Shown piece after piece: positions 35,828-48,620 of a DNA stretch of 64,000 nt. The notes below the pieces were generated by a model. That model saw only the letters and a program-made list of their open reading frames with translations. It made no database searches and was not told the origin of the DNA. This DNA comes from Blasia pusilla (lineage: Eukaryota; Marchantiophyta; Marchantiopsida; Blasiales). Location of the stretch: positions 65,968,001-66,032,000 of the forward strand of contig CM114271.1 in the NCBI GenBank assembly GCA_050084515.1. Reading direction: 5' to 3'. The translations under genes and the position numbers were made by a program. Every line of letters begins with the position of its first letter. Position 1 is the first letter of the stretch.

Positions 35828-36165
35828 GGAGGAACGAGCCCAAATCTGACGGCCCCTCTACTTCCAAGTCCTTACTCTCCATCGAGAACCGCATACAGAC
35901 ACTCAGTCTAGATGCTCTTTTTCCCATAGCCACCGCGGAGGAAGCAGTCTAATTCTGACGGATACTCCACTTCCAACTCGCTTTACCCTCGAGAAAAAGC
36001 GGCATCCGGACACTACTATATCCAGACGCTCCTTTTCCTTATCGCGGCCGTGGAGGAAAGAGGCCAAATCCGACTATTCCACCACTTCCGACTTCTTATA
36101 CTCGACCAATAATCGCTTGCGGACACTATGACTAGATGCTCCTTTTCCTTATAGCAACCGCTTGC
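35828..36165. repeat. three-copy diverged tandem repeat, unit 109-115 bp
   Basis: Units start with 'ggaggaa' at 35828, 35937 and 36052. Each passes through 'aaat.tgacgg', 'ccacttcc', 'cggacact' and 'agatgctccttttcc' in order and ends 'atagc.accgc'-like. Copies are much diverged, so the array is old. It lies about 180 bp after the leader acceptor. Confidence 0.7.
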
Positions 36166-36169
36166 TTGA

Positions 36170-37978
36170 CTGCATCCGCGCGCAAAATTTTGTGTGCAAT
36201 CTGGGCCCCCTCCTCCTGCTGCTAAAGCCTCGCAAGGACCGCTTTGGGGGTATCTGTATGAAGGAGCGTGCAGATTCGGGATTCCCTTAGAGATAAACAG
36301 GAGAATATGGAAGTATCCTTAAAAAACTCTATCTGAAACTTTCGGAGGATTCCCGGGATGAAGTATGTGTTCTTTCATTACTCAATTCAAAACCGGTCAC
36401 ATTATCTGGAAAAAACCGGCCCGTTTACTCTCTGTCGTGAGACAGCCAAGAAGCAAAAAAGAAAACTTCTCAACCCGATCTTCATTCAGGACGTCCAGTT
36501 GAACGGAGATCGGAATCATCAGACAAGAAACGAGGAAAGGGGAAGCGGTCGTTCACAAAAATATGCACGGGGAAAACCAGGCCCGATCTGCCGAAGAAAA
36601 TAAAGAAATCGAAGAGTATAAGAAAATAGTCTGCTAGTGGTACAACCAAAGGAAACTACAAACAATCATAAAAGCCAAGCTAGCCAGTGTCTCACTCGAG
36701 AACACGTTGAAAACAAAAGCGTTAAAATAGACGACCCACAAACTGCCGCGGTAGGGAAGGGCGAACATCCCCTGCATACAAGCCAAACACTCACTCCACA
36801 AAGAACAGGCGGACTTAAAATAGCTTGGGACTGATAGATTGGAGTCAATCTTTCAATAGAAAGTGCACATCACAAAGGATGAAGTGACATATGCGGAAGC
36901 AAATGGAGGCGCCTCGATGAAGCGCGGTCCAAACGTTCACTAGACCAGGAATGTGAGTAGACTAAAGCAGCGCCCCCCGTGAAACGAAAAGTAAGTGGGT
37001 TTGCCGTGCAATGGAAACATCGAAATTTTGCCGAACCCCAGCAGCAGCACAGATAACCCATGCCTGAACAGCCAATCCAAGCATCCTCGACTATAGTTAC
37101 ATCCTGGAATCGCGCAATGACGCCATGAAATCGGAACGTTGAAAAGCTAATTGCCTGTATGAGAACGGTAATTGCTTGCGTCGCGGTCCATTTACACCTA
37201 ATGTTGTTTTTAGTGGAGCGACGTCAACATTTATTAATATGACAAAACGAGCCTATTATTGGTACGGGAATTGTGAGAGAGTAGAAATTGTCTTTGCTCG
37301 CGAAGAAAACAAAGCAGATGCAGGACGTAAATCGAAATGCACCTTCACCTCTCCTCGAAAGTGAAACGCCCTAGATCCCTGAGGAAGGTTGTAAGGGAAA
37401 GAAAGAAAGAAAGAAATGGGAACAAAGTCTACGGCCGGGTGGATTTGCTACAGCAGGACCCACCATTGCGCTGAAATGCTTCCTGGCGAAGAAACAATCT
37501 GATCCGAAATTGAACATGTCACCTGGATCACCGTAGTGGAGGAGGGGCCAGACACTGGCCTACAGGTTTGACCTAATGTAGTCAAACTAAACTTCCGCTC
37601 GAAACCCTACCTCAGCAATCTGATCTTCGGAATTCTTTGCGAGGCAACCGATTCGCTCACTCAGGATTTACCGTCACGAGATTACTTCATATGCCATTCT
37701 CACCGCCCACGCCTCAACGATATCGCACTTTCCTTTGTCGACGACTCTTGAAATTCCCCTCCCGCTGAGTTCGGAGACTAAGAAGGCTTCAAGCTCCCGT
37801 TTCGGAGTAGGATGGATTATACGGCGAATGTTAGAACGTGAGTAAGATATTGATGAAAGTCCTCTTTAGTATTAAAACGAACTTCAAAGTAAGGGAATCG
37901 CAACAAAATCCCCATTAAGTATTTTGTTCCGAATGAGTACTACTTTTGACCTGAAATATTACAAGAATAAGAAACAAA
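36170..37978. other. no recognised gene
   Basis: Frames of 60-80 codons occur on both strands without recognisable motifs. Nothing here supports an RNA gene or a mobile element. Confidence 0.35.
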
Positions 37979-38030
37979 GATGCACTTCGATAAAAACGAG
38001 TGATGAAAAAAACGAGTGATGGAAAACTCA
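37979..38030. repeat. dispersed 26-base word, locally duplicated
   Basis: The 26 bases at 37979-38004 ('gatgcacttcgataaaaac' and onward) are identical to 10530-10555. Here the second half, 'aaaacgagtgatg', is immediately repeated. Confidence 0.85.
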
Positions 38031-38096
38031 AAGAGTCAAAACCTGAAGGTCACAACACGACCAGAAAAGGAAGAAGGGGCATTCCCCCCTAATGGG

Positions 38097-38130
38097 AATG
38101 ACCATTATTCTTACAAGAATAATGGTCATT
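38097..38130. repeat. 16-bp perfect hairpin
   Basis: 'aatgaccattattctt' (38097-38112) and its exact reverse complement (38115-38130) are separated by two bases. It marks the left edge of an AT-rich mobile block. Confidence 0.9.
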
Positions 38131-38374
38131 AACTGAAATTAAAATTTAATTTTTCATCAATTGTTAAATTTTTCACATTTAAATGGCATCATATGTTAAA
38201 ATTTCAGAAGAGGAATAATTCATGATTTGCATGGAATATTTATAACATATTTTTTTGGAAAATATAAAATGACATATGCTAGTCCTCAAATAAATTTCTT
38301 TTTTTTACTAAAAATTTAAAAAGAATATCCTAAAAATATTTCAATTAAAATTAAAATTTATTAAATTATCAAAT

Positions 38375-38540
38375 TCAATAATTATTAGAGAGTGTCCTTT
38401 TTTTTTGCAAACACCTATCTCCATGACAAGTGCCACTCGGACAAAAAAAAATATTTCCCATATTATGTGCAACAAGCAAACATTTTTTAATTTGTGTGGA
38501 ATAATAATAGTCCCTTCACTCCCATGCAAAGCACGAACTG
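38375..38540 (+). mobile_element. degenerate Helitron relic
   Basis: 'TCAATAATTATTAGAGAGTG' resembles the 5' ends of the two neighbouring relics. 'cccatgcaaagcacgaact' near 38521 resembles a Helitron 3' hairpin of the CCCGTGC...GCACGGG type. No clean CTAG end is left. Confidence 0.4.
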
Positions 38541-38642
38541 TACAAGTTGTGTTTTAATATGCGGAACCAACATTTAAACTAACATCTCAAACATAACAAT
38601 ATAGCTCTCACCAAATTACTAATTATTTGAGTATTGTATATA

Positions 38643-39014
38643 TCTATATTATTATTGGAGAGTGTCTCTTTATTTTGAAATTTTTCACACATCATATTTT
38701 TAATGGTATGATTTGTTTCCTTTCCAAACAAATAGGATCACTCAATTCAAATGTACACTTGAATTCAAAATTATACGTTAATAAAATGCACTAATATATA
38801 ATTTTGATGCATATTTGCATGACACCATAAATCTATATTATTCATTTTGCAACCTCCTTTTCTCTTGATATGTGGTATTTTCAGTCAATGGAATCGATCA
38901 TTTTTGTGACCAATAGAATCGTTCGAAATTGATTTAGAAAACAACCAAGAATTTTGACAACTAATTAGCGAAGTAAAAACTATTTTAAGTCCGTGCATGG
39001 CACATGCCTATACT
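38643..39014 (+). mobile_element. degenerate Helitron relic
   Basis: It begins TCTATATTATTATTGGAGAG after an A at 38642. It ends near 'tccgtgcatggcacatgcctatactat', a hairpin-like sequence with CTAT where CTAG would be expected. Interior 'cgttcgaaattgatt' is shared with the relic at 45986-46184, so the two belong to one family. Confidence 0.5.
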
Positions 39015-39372
39015 ATTTTGAAAAATATACTTTCTAACCAAGAAAATTGTTTAAAACAATAAGATAATTCAAATTCAGTTACGCATATAACTCAAAAAAT
39101 ATCCATAATTTTTAATCCGTGTATCCTAAACGCACCAACTAGTACGAAAGAGAAAGATTTAGGATAAGAATTTTAAACAAATAGAGTATTGCTTAAACGC
39201 ATGAGATCATGGCAAATAGGAGCATAAATTTTTTTTGAGACGAGGCGATTGAAAGAGGATACTGGTCACCCGGTGCAAAGCACGGCGTTCTTACGAGTGT
39301 TTCGGGAATACCTTGTCCTTACGATAAAGTCGGGAATAGAGTCGACTATTGAAAACTAACGACAAGAAAAAT

Positions 39373-39435
39373 CCGGTTCTCTTCTAGCATTATCTATCTG
39401 TAGTGAATCAAGTCACTCGACTAGAAGAGAACCGG
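39373..39435. repeat. 15-bp inverted repeat with 33-base loop
   Basis: 'ccggttctcttctag' (39373-39387) and its exact reverse complement (39421-39435). Confidence 0.9.
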
Positions 39436-39705
39436 TTGCTCTGGAAACGATACCGGCAAGCGGGAGCAACAGTCGGCTCTGACAGTACTCATCACCAATT
39501 GACGTTCAGATAATCGCATTTATTTCTCCTCTCGCGGGCCGCGAGGTCTGGTAACTGCACGCAGCTCTTTCCTCGTACTCGATATTTCCCGGACTCCCTG
39601 AGTCCGTGGCTGTCCCACGCTCCGACGCATGATTATTATGTTGGATGTGGTGTTTCTGCGGTGACGTCTTGAGCTATCACATAGGGTGCTATGGGATAAA
39701 GACGC

Positions 39706-39728
39706 ATAAATAAATAAATAAATAAAAA
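39706..39728. repeat. AAAT microsatellite
   Basis: Five AAAT units. Confidence 0.9.
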
Positions 39729-42700
39729 TTCGGTCTGAAAAAACTGGCTTTCTCGGCGCCACCGTGACTGGAGCCACGGAAATATAGGAGAAGACATCCC
39801 GCGCAGACTCCGTATGGTTGAGACGGTTGAAAGGCAAAGTTTCACGAGAAAGGCAAGCAGAGCCTTCAAATGACAGCGAGCCTCAACTGAGGCCATGCGA
39901 GGAGTAGACCCGCTTTTTGGTACCTGCCCGCGTCCTTCGCTGGGGCATGGACGGTTTAGGTGGTAGGTAGAGACGGAGTGCCGAGCGAATCATTGGAGCG
40001 ATGAGCATATTTCCCGTTAGCTGCGCTCGGGCTCATGGACGCGATGCGGTGCGACTCGATCTCCCCCTCGAGGAATCTTCACGACGGAGTCGGGATGTGC
40101 ACACACAGGATGATGGAACCCTCGTACTCGTGGCGGGGCCTTAAGGCACTGTGATGTAGCTGGCTGGCTTCCTCCCCCCCCCTCCCCGCCTCACTACTAT
40201 CTGGCCCGTGCGTCGCTGACCTCGTGGAGAACCGGTGATTCGGACATAGATGGGGCAGCTGGGGCCCATCAAGGAGTCGACTGCCACCACTATCCGAAAG
40301 TGTCCAGAAATGGTGACTTTCGCTGACTGGATGATCGTTATCTGCCTCGCGCTGCTTCCCACCCTACCATCCTCCTCGTCCTCGTCCTCGTCCTCCGTAG
40401 CCCTGCCGACCGACGACTCTCACGAGCCGCGATCTCACCCGGTACTGGACACCAGTGGTCCGATAGTTATGTTCACACGCCGCAGCCCGACACAAGTCAG
40501 AAAGCTACACATTTTCGCTCGGCCTCCCGCTCGGGCCTCGGAGCCACACCACGGTCCCGAGCGTGCGGTAGCCGGCTTCCGGGGAATGAACCGGCCGTCC
40601 TGCCGGGAATGAACCGGGCGCGGGTCTTGAAGCCGATCGCTCTCCCCCAGGCACGTCCTATCCGGGCCGATTCGCGAGTCGCGACGCTCCTAGCGCGAGA
40701 TAAAGCCACCCATGCTTCCTTCCATACACGTGGTGGTCTCTCGGGTTTCCGCGCTCATGTGTGCGCAGCGTGTACGGAGTGCATGCGGTACATGCGCGCC
40801 CTTGGACTCACCAATAAGCTCGTACACGTATACCATACCTCTACCAAAGTCGAGATGGTACAGTAGTCTACGGCACCAACTCTGGCTGTTGTGCTCATAA
40901 TTCGTCGTGTCTTTCAAATTCCTCGCTCGATAATTACGCAGGTCTCCTCCTCGCCACCTGTTGGGCCCAGACTCCACTCGTGGAAGTAAAGCCGAGCGAA
41001 ACGCCGCATGGAACGCGATACTACTTGTATTATTGTGGACAACAGTAGTGTCCGAAAACTGGCCTGTTGTGTCCGCGCTCGCCGCTTCGCAACTGCCTTG
41101 GCCTACGGAAATGTTGTCGCAGTGATTTGTTCGGGCGTCTTCCTCGTGCCCTTTTTTTCTTTTTTTTGGGTTCGGAGTCTTTGGGGTCAGGTCAGGTCCT
41201 GACTCGTGACATATGGCGTAACCATTTTGGAGACTTCCGTTCGAGGTCCGATCTTATTACTAGTCATTCATTCATTCACTCATTTGTCTAGGATTTCGGG
41301 TCTGGCATCATGCGGGAGCTACTGTGGTCGTCGAGTCCTAGCTGCCGAACGATGTCCGTTCCCTCCCTTGAAGAGGCGTGCGAAGAGTGACTCGAGACAT
41401 ATTAGTAGCGGGACCCACCGCCCGGATCCAATAAGCCCCGTAAGAAGTACATGACGCCCAATTATATGGTGAGGGAGGAGTTTCCGGAAGAGGCCGCTTT
41501 CCTCGCAATGGAATGAAGGGCATAATTAAGAAAGGCCATAAATGCGATGCCGGACACACAGATTTTCGACCACAACAGGCTCCAATAAACATGCGATTTG
41601 TCCGGTTGGATGCTAGTTATGGAACACACGCGCCATGTAAGTGAAAGGAGGGATAACATAAGTGTGCCAATACCAGTATCACGACTCTTCAGGGCGCTGT
41701 CTGATACTGTACGTCTTCGACGAAAGATCGTCCCGATCCAATCCGGGACACGACTGCATCCGTTTCTACCATTTCGCCGGTCACGAAAAGACTGTCACAG
41801 AATTCGGGCGGGCAGGCCAGCCTTCTGAGCGCGGAGATTTGCAGGGCGGCACTTCTTGTGGATTCCCGAGGACATCACGGAACCCGAGACTGAGAACTAA
41901 TTGCGTAGAGGCGTGCGATTAGTGTAAATGCAATTTTTTCCTACTTCGATTATTTCCTGTGGATACGGTGTACAACTCCCTCGGCCTACCCCGAATCCTC
42001 CCTCCACGCCGATAAAGAATTCGACGTTCGTTCCGACATAGAGGACCCTTACATGATTCCATCGTCCGCTTGACGTTTAAACGGGAATCGAACCTTGCCT
42101 TTCTCGTGCACTTTCCCAGTACAGCCAAGGTGGCGATGAGATTTCCCTTGAGTTATCTGATTCCTTGCAACGCTTTCCAGGGCTCCGATCCTTCCCGACT
42201 CACTCTCATTCATTCACGCGAGTGCGGGGCAACCTGTGATCATGCCCTTACTGTACTAGAGACATTGCACGCTCTGCTAAGGCGACCTGTGATCTCCTCC
42301 TGCCCCACCACTACAACACCAACAGCACCTGTCCTCTCTCTCCGCACAGTTCCACCAGTGGTGACTGGCACCATCGGAGGTCCGCCCTGTTGTAGTACCT
42401 CCAGCGTACCTGCACCTTTCTCTCTCTCTATCTCTCTCTCGTCTTGAATATGAAATGTGAAAGAGCCAATAAACAAATCTTCTGCGGATATGGTAATTAG
42501 GTGCGCACTCCGGAGACGCGATGCCCCTCCAAGCCTCTCCGATTGAAGAATAAAATATATAAATGTAGAAAAAGGATGGAAACCCATCACGATACAAAAG
42601 AGGGGCATGGAGACAAAAAAATTGACCTCAAGAGGCCGGAACCGGCCCCGAGGCTCCGATTTAGGTCTGGACTCTGGAGCAGATAGCTCGGCAGTTCTGA

Positions 42701-45700
42701 CAAGAGCATCCTCTCTCTTCTTGAATATGAGTACGATTCTTTCTCAGCGAATCTCTCGTCGATTTATTCAGCGATAGCGGAGGACATAACTTCCCCTCCG
42801 AACACGAGAACAGGCGAGACCTACCATAAAGCTGAGGGCAACAATTCGCAGCTCGCGGAGTAATGATGTAGGTTATTTGTTGTCCGCAACAATTTCTTTC
42901 GATTATGCCTGGAAGCAATTGTCAAGCGAATTGTGCCTGGCTGTTCTAGATGGGTGTAAACTTTAAAGATCTAAAGAAAGGCGAGCTTTTGGAAAGATTC
43001 ACAGCATCTTGGTGCAATCATTGAGCAGGTCTTAACCCAACAACCAATGACCTAATTGATGACTCAACAATATAGGGTCATAGTAGGTCACAATGACTCT
43101 CTAGCTTATGTGTACTACTATCCCCTCATCTCTCACCCCAATAAAGTGGATCATATTTCTTGATGTGCTGATTCAATGTCTCATTTACTGTCCACAATCA
43201 TACGAGGTCCAAACTTTAAAATATCATGCCTCACCCTTAAGCACATCTCTCATCTAGCTTCGATCGAACCTCTCGTGTTGTTCCTTACCGAATTCCTTAC
43301 ATACAACGAGGAGAGGGGGTACATGAGAAATATTCCCCTTCTACTGAATTTCCAATTCATGAGAATACGTTCGAATTACCTTGAATATCGAACAACCACC
43401 CTCTACTTACGTTTACCCCCAAACCAAAAACTTTGATTTTACTCGGATAACTCACGTTTGGTCGTGGGCTAGTTCGAGTGTATCTTACACATCTTGGAAC
43501 GAAGAAAAGGAAGAAAGGAAACGCATGCACGAGAGTCCATAAGATACGACATGAGCATGCCTTTGGACTTCCAAAGGTTTAGGGATCATGGCTCCTCATT
43601 TCATGCTATGGAGTGGTGAGCATCTCCATGAATAAAGGCCGACCTATTGCAAGTTCCAATGTTTTTGGTCAATAACCTGTCTTATCTAAAACTTTTGCAA
43701 GAGGCCCCGTCGAAACCCCACCCCACCTCACCTCACCTCACCCAACAGGTGGGTGTGATGCACATCCTTTGGTGCATTGCCCTCCTAATAGGATGATAGC
43801 ACACGACGATCCATCTTGAGATGTCTCATATGTGTGTGGGGCTAGAATTCATTATCCTCTTAAGACGGAAGAATATTATACTGGACGAAATGAGTAAGCG
43901 TGTAGTGGGTGCCACCTTCTATATTCATGGCCTTGTGTGGCATTATTTTGGCGGGGTCTTCTTCGTCGTTCCCTACGAAAAGTCAACAGGGATGGTGCCA
44001 AATGTGTGCTCGGTTTCCACCGCTTTAATGTATGACACCCACGACGACCCCCTCAATGCTGCAGCGTCCTCCCTGCCGACCATTTCCTCGTGAGATCACC
44101 TGGCCGCGTGTTAGTCAAGCGTATTGTGGGATAGATGTGTATATCACCTAGTCTGGGTGTGAAATTGAATCGGTAGCCGGGCAGCAGCCCATGAGATAGA
44201 TATATGATAGCCCGATGGAATCCGATACGAAACAATCCCTTAAAGTGTATAGGATTTAGAGCCTAGCTAGCAAGCAACCTAATATGTGGTGGCAAGTTGC
44301 ACGAGTGGGTCAAGATCTCCCACACATACACAGTCAAAGGTGGTGCATCGGAAGAAGATGAGTCCGTGCAAACAGACGTCTGCATCATTCGCCACGAATG
44401 TTTCTTTTTCTTTCCTCATTGAATTGAATCGATGACCGAAACAGATCATCACCACACCACGTTGCTTGCATTCAATTTAAAGGCCCCGGGTTTCTACGAA
44501 GAAATGCGTACTACGTCTAAGAAGGTTTGATGAGTCATTAGAAGGAACCGCGTGAAACCACATTCTGCAGTTTAACGACACACTGCTGCTGTGGATGAGG
44601 TAAATACTTCGTGGAACATAAATCCGTTACGGATCAAACTAGCCAAGGCCCAAGAGATCATGTAAAGGAAACCCTGTGACCCGAGCTTGTGTAACAATCT
44701 CAACCGAACAATCTACTGGTGAATGCCCCACTGTTCGGGACGATGCGAGGCACCCGCTGCGCATTGAAGAGAGTATGGCCGTTATGGATCATTAAAAGGG
44801 AAAAAGCCCTACTACTACTCGAGCACAAGCGGCGTGACAATCTAAGCCGAGCGTGGTTGGCGCTCCCGAAAAGCGTCGGGACCGGAGGTCAAAGTGAGGG
44901 AAGGAATAATCACTTTACAGTAGTTCTCATTAGGTTCGAAGCTGTCTCATCAGCCTAAGCTTGCAGCATCATATCATAGGGAAGATACATGTCCTAATGC
45001 GAGCTTCTTCGCGAGCATTCTGAGGGAGTTTCCTTTCGTACCTAATGAAGTAAGATATACGCAATGCCTAAAAGTGTCACATAGAACCGACCGTCCATCC
45101 CAAGAGGTGGATTGGAAAGACGTACATATCTTGCCAAGCAATCTTACCCTACGATGCTAAAAGTGGAAGGGATAAAATGGAAAAAGGCTGCTTTTGGAAA
45201 ACGATTTTGACAATCTTTCATCAGTGCAGAGCAGGCCTATCGGAAAGGAACCGTGCTGTGGAGGCGTGTTACGTGTATACACATACCATGGAATTTCCAG
45301 ACGGTTTTTCGTAAGCTTCGAGTACGCTTGAATCGAGATACTCTTATTTCTGTATTTGCCATTCCATCCATTAAGTTCATATCAGCGTTCTCTATTTTCC
45401 AGACGACTGCCTTTTTCCTTGGTCCCCTGCATTTTCGTTCCTGCACCTACAGAACCGATTCGATTCCAGTGAATCTAGGGCCTACCAACTCTCACTGACT
45501 CAATCCCGAGATTCGAGATACGATACGACGACTAATCGAGACGGGACGCAACCATCGACCAGCTTGTGCTCTTCGTATGTCGATCAATAGCTATCCATCG
45601 CGAGCGGAGCGAGAGAAAGAAAAGCGTCAAGAGCCTCCAAAAAAGGCATCCACTGCGCCTCGATTACCCGGTTTCGACCTCGTAATTACGAGGCCCCACG

Positions 45701-45985
45701 ACCGACAATATTCTTAGGGCCGGCCCCCGTCGGTGCCCTTAGCCTCACCTTCCTCCACGGAAACCCGTGTACACGGAGCTCTTAACCCCGTGCCGTTACT
45801 GCTGGATTCCCGTAACGCGTCGACTCGCTCGTTATAGCCCTCGCTCCCGGCGAATGGTCACACACAGTAAGAACATGTGGACAGGACAAGGCTACTCTAT
45901 CGAAGAAGGGTGAAGGAGCTGCCCAAGGACCACACAAGTGGTTTTTTTTAATTTTATTTTCTTGTGGTTGCAACAACCAAAATTA

Positions 45986-46184
45986 CTAGTGTATGTAGGT
46001 GGATCCATGGTTTAAAGAACCTCCTAAAATGATAACTAATTCTCAAAATTTTCAAATTCATTTTTAATCAATTTCGAGCAATCTTATTTACTCGAAAGTA
46101 AATGATCTTATTAGTTGAGAATGCCAAGTGTTAAGAGGAGAAGAGTTTGGAAAATGAAGAGGCACTCTCCGATAATAATATAGA
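45986..46184 (-). mobile_element. short non-autonomous Helitron of the same family
   Basis: On the minus strand it starts TCTATATTATTATCGGAGAG at 46184 after an A and ends CTAG at 45986 before a T, so the A/T target is kept. About 20 bases of its start match the relic at 38643, as does the interior 'gctcgaaattgatt'. The 3' hairpin is not convincing. Confidence 0.5.
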
Positions 46185-46399
46185 TGGTAGTTGCCATAGG
46201 GCTCCTTTCGGCACTCCTATCATGGAGTCTCATAAAGTCGTCTATACGTCATTCGACGAGAAGAGAGGAACAACATTAAAAAGGAGATGGGGCAATGTTA
46301 TGGGAGGAGGCTACTTCTATTAAAAGGAAACATAAAGTGCATTTAAGTCATTCCCTTATCCCATACATAGCATAAGAGGGTAGAGAGTACTATGTGATT

Positions 46400-47260
46400 T
46401 GGCACAAATATCACACGCCTATATATTGTTACATGACATATATCGTTATCATCATCCACACAACTCACTATACAGAAAACCATACTCAACCATGCAACCA
46501 CACTAACACATGACCATGGACCAAAAGATGTCGAAAAAAAACCAAAAAAATAGGTCTCATATAGTGTCTAGCTCTCTCCCATTGAAAACCAAACTCACTC
46601 TCATATTGAGACTTAAGTTATTGAAAAGGCAAGGATCTCCTAGCCTTGTTGCATTATAGAAGGAGCTTCAACAAAGAAAGAATGCTCTCTCTCTCTCTCT
46701 CTATCTCTCAATCAATCAATCAATCAATCAAGCGGTAGATGACCAAGAGGTTAGCTGAACAAACATAAGGTCATCTTGAAGAGGTCTTGGGTTTAACTCT
46801 CCCTTTGGACAATGGGGGGCGGTCTCAACCCCAGGGAAGTAAGTCCCCTACCTGGGGCAAGGAGAGAGAGAGAGAACGCCTTGTGTGCCTTTCATGTGTG
46901 TGCTTTGACTATGCTCTCGGGTTAAAAATATGGGTAAAATTCCACGCCTTCACAAAGAAGGAAAAAAAAACAAAAACCAAATCTCCTCATTGAGGACCCC
47001 AAATCTAGATGCGAGCGTGCCCATCGGATGTGATGTCAATTTCACATATGTGGAAGGGATCCCATAAGCCATATCGGCTTCCCGTGAACTAAAAATCTAC
47101 TCTACTCTATTGTGTTGTATACCCTCTCCTTCTCTCCTAAGCTCTCTCCTTTGTAGATCTACGTATAGATCGCCTCTCTAACTTTGAGCCTGAATGGTAG
47201 GTCAAGGGATACCTTCAAAAATAGGAAATTAGTGGTATCCAAAATAGGGAACTCTGCTCG
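46400..47260 (-). repeat. LTR fragment split by a SINE
   Basis: 'gcttcaacaaagaaagaatg' (about 46667) and 'tgtataccctctccttctctcc' (about 47115) occur in the same order as the continuous match at 47980-48050. The SINE at 46729-46985 lies between them. This places the SINE insertion after the LTR. Confidence 0.5.
46729..46985 (+). mobile_element. tRNA-derived SINE, copy 2
   Basis: 'agcggtagatgaccaagagg' opens the match with the copy at 27561. TGACCAAG pairs imperfectly with TTTGGACA, the B-box-like word is 'TGGGTTTAACTC', and the element ends in an A-rich tail (ggaaaaaaaaacaaaaacc). It lies between two halves of an LTR fragment. Confidence 0.6.
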
Positions 47261-48620
47261 AAATAGAAATATTTTACATATAGCCCAAATAGGCCCTAAA
47301 TTTAGGACAAACTACTCACCTAAATATTTTCTACTCTAGTAGAATTGACATAATCATTTTTATGTGTTCATAACTTCCACATTAATATAATGTCTATCCG
47401 ACATACCCAAAGACGGCACACGTCGGCAGACATGCGTTGAGTAGGGAACTTGTATGTCCAGGTTAACCTCACTTTAAGGCCCATTTTTGGCTATTTCTAG
47501 GAATTGACCATTTCAAGTAAATTCACTATTTTGGACATATTTCACTTTACCTTGATCCGCTATTGAGGGTTAGGGTTGGACAAGTTATCACTGCACATAG
47601 GTCACCAAGAAGAGAGCTTGGAAGACAGGGAGAGGGAGCCTCCTTTGATGAGATGGCATGGTTCAACACTTCTACTTCTCCCAACCTTTGAGAATCTGTC
47701 GTGCGCATACACATCGCTACACAACATACATCGTTGTCATCAAACACACACACAAACATGCACGATCCCATGCTAACTCATGGTATGAAAACAACGAGAC
47801 AAGAAGTACCAAAATATCTCCAATTAAATCAAGATCCAATCTCTCTCAACACTATGGTTCTAAAATGTGTGCATTCTCACATGTCTCTCTTAATGTCAAA
47901 CCCTACCCACTCTCCTAATGAGAGGCTTGGGTTACACGCATAAGGCAAGCAAGACCATAGTTCCGTCGCCTCATGCCAAGAGGTTCAACAAAGAGAGAAT
48001 GAGCTCTCAAGCTCTCTCTCCTTGAGGTATACCCCTCCCTTCTCCCAAACTCTCTCCATAGTAACCTATGCTCTCAAGTCACCTCCTTGGATCTTGACCT
48101 GATGTAGGAGGTCTAGGTCACTTACCAAAAATATAAAGTCGACCATATACTCAAAATGGTACTTACCTAAAATAGTAAGTTTCTCAATATGGCTCCAAAT
48201 GAGCCGAAACGAAGGCCTCAACAGATCATCCTCGACCTCTTGAGCCTGTCCTCCACTACTTGCGAAGGCGCTCTACTAGATCTCACCAATCTATCCTAAA
48301 AGACGTGATAGTTATCGTGCGCATACATATCGCTACACAACATACATCGCTGTCATCGAACACACACACAAACATGCACGATCCCATGCTAACTCATGGC
48401 ATCCAAACAACAAGACAAGAAGTACCTAAATATCTCCAATCGCCCCCCTATCTGGTGGTTAGGTCCCTCTAACTCCAGATAGCCATCTATCCCTACCTAC
48501 CATCAGATACATCTCTCAAACGCTAAGAGCAAAAAGGCCGGGTGCTCATGTGGCCCCATCGTTAGTCGCCTTCTTGTCATCCATGTCACAGACATAAGTC
48601 AGAATGTAGAACTACCTACG

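Larger units (their letters stand above)
39015..45985. other. seven kilobases without a recognised gene
   Basis: GC-rich (39.3-42.9 kb) and mixed (43-45.9 kb) sequence with many short frames open on both strands. One frame, 40250-40612 (+), starts a hydrophobic segment and a serine run that could suggest a secreted peptide, but nothing else supports it. A 15-bp inverted repeat lies at 39373-39387 and 39421-39435. I see no rRNA, tRNA or complete mobile element. Confidence 0.4.

Noticed and set aside
40250-40612. Possible secreted peptide with hydrophobic start and serine run
   Set aside because: The serine run comes from a CTCGTC-type simple repeat, the opposite strand is also open, and no homology or splice evidence supports it.
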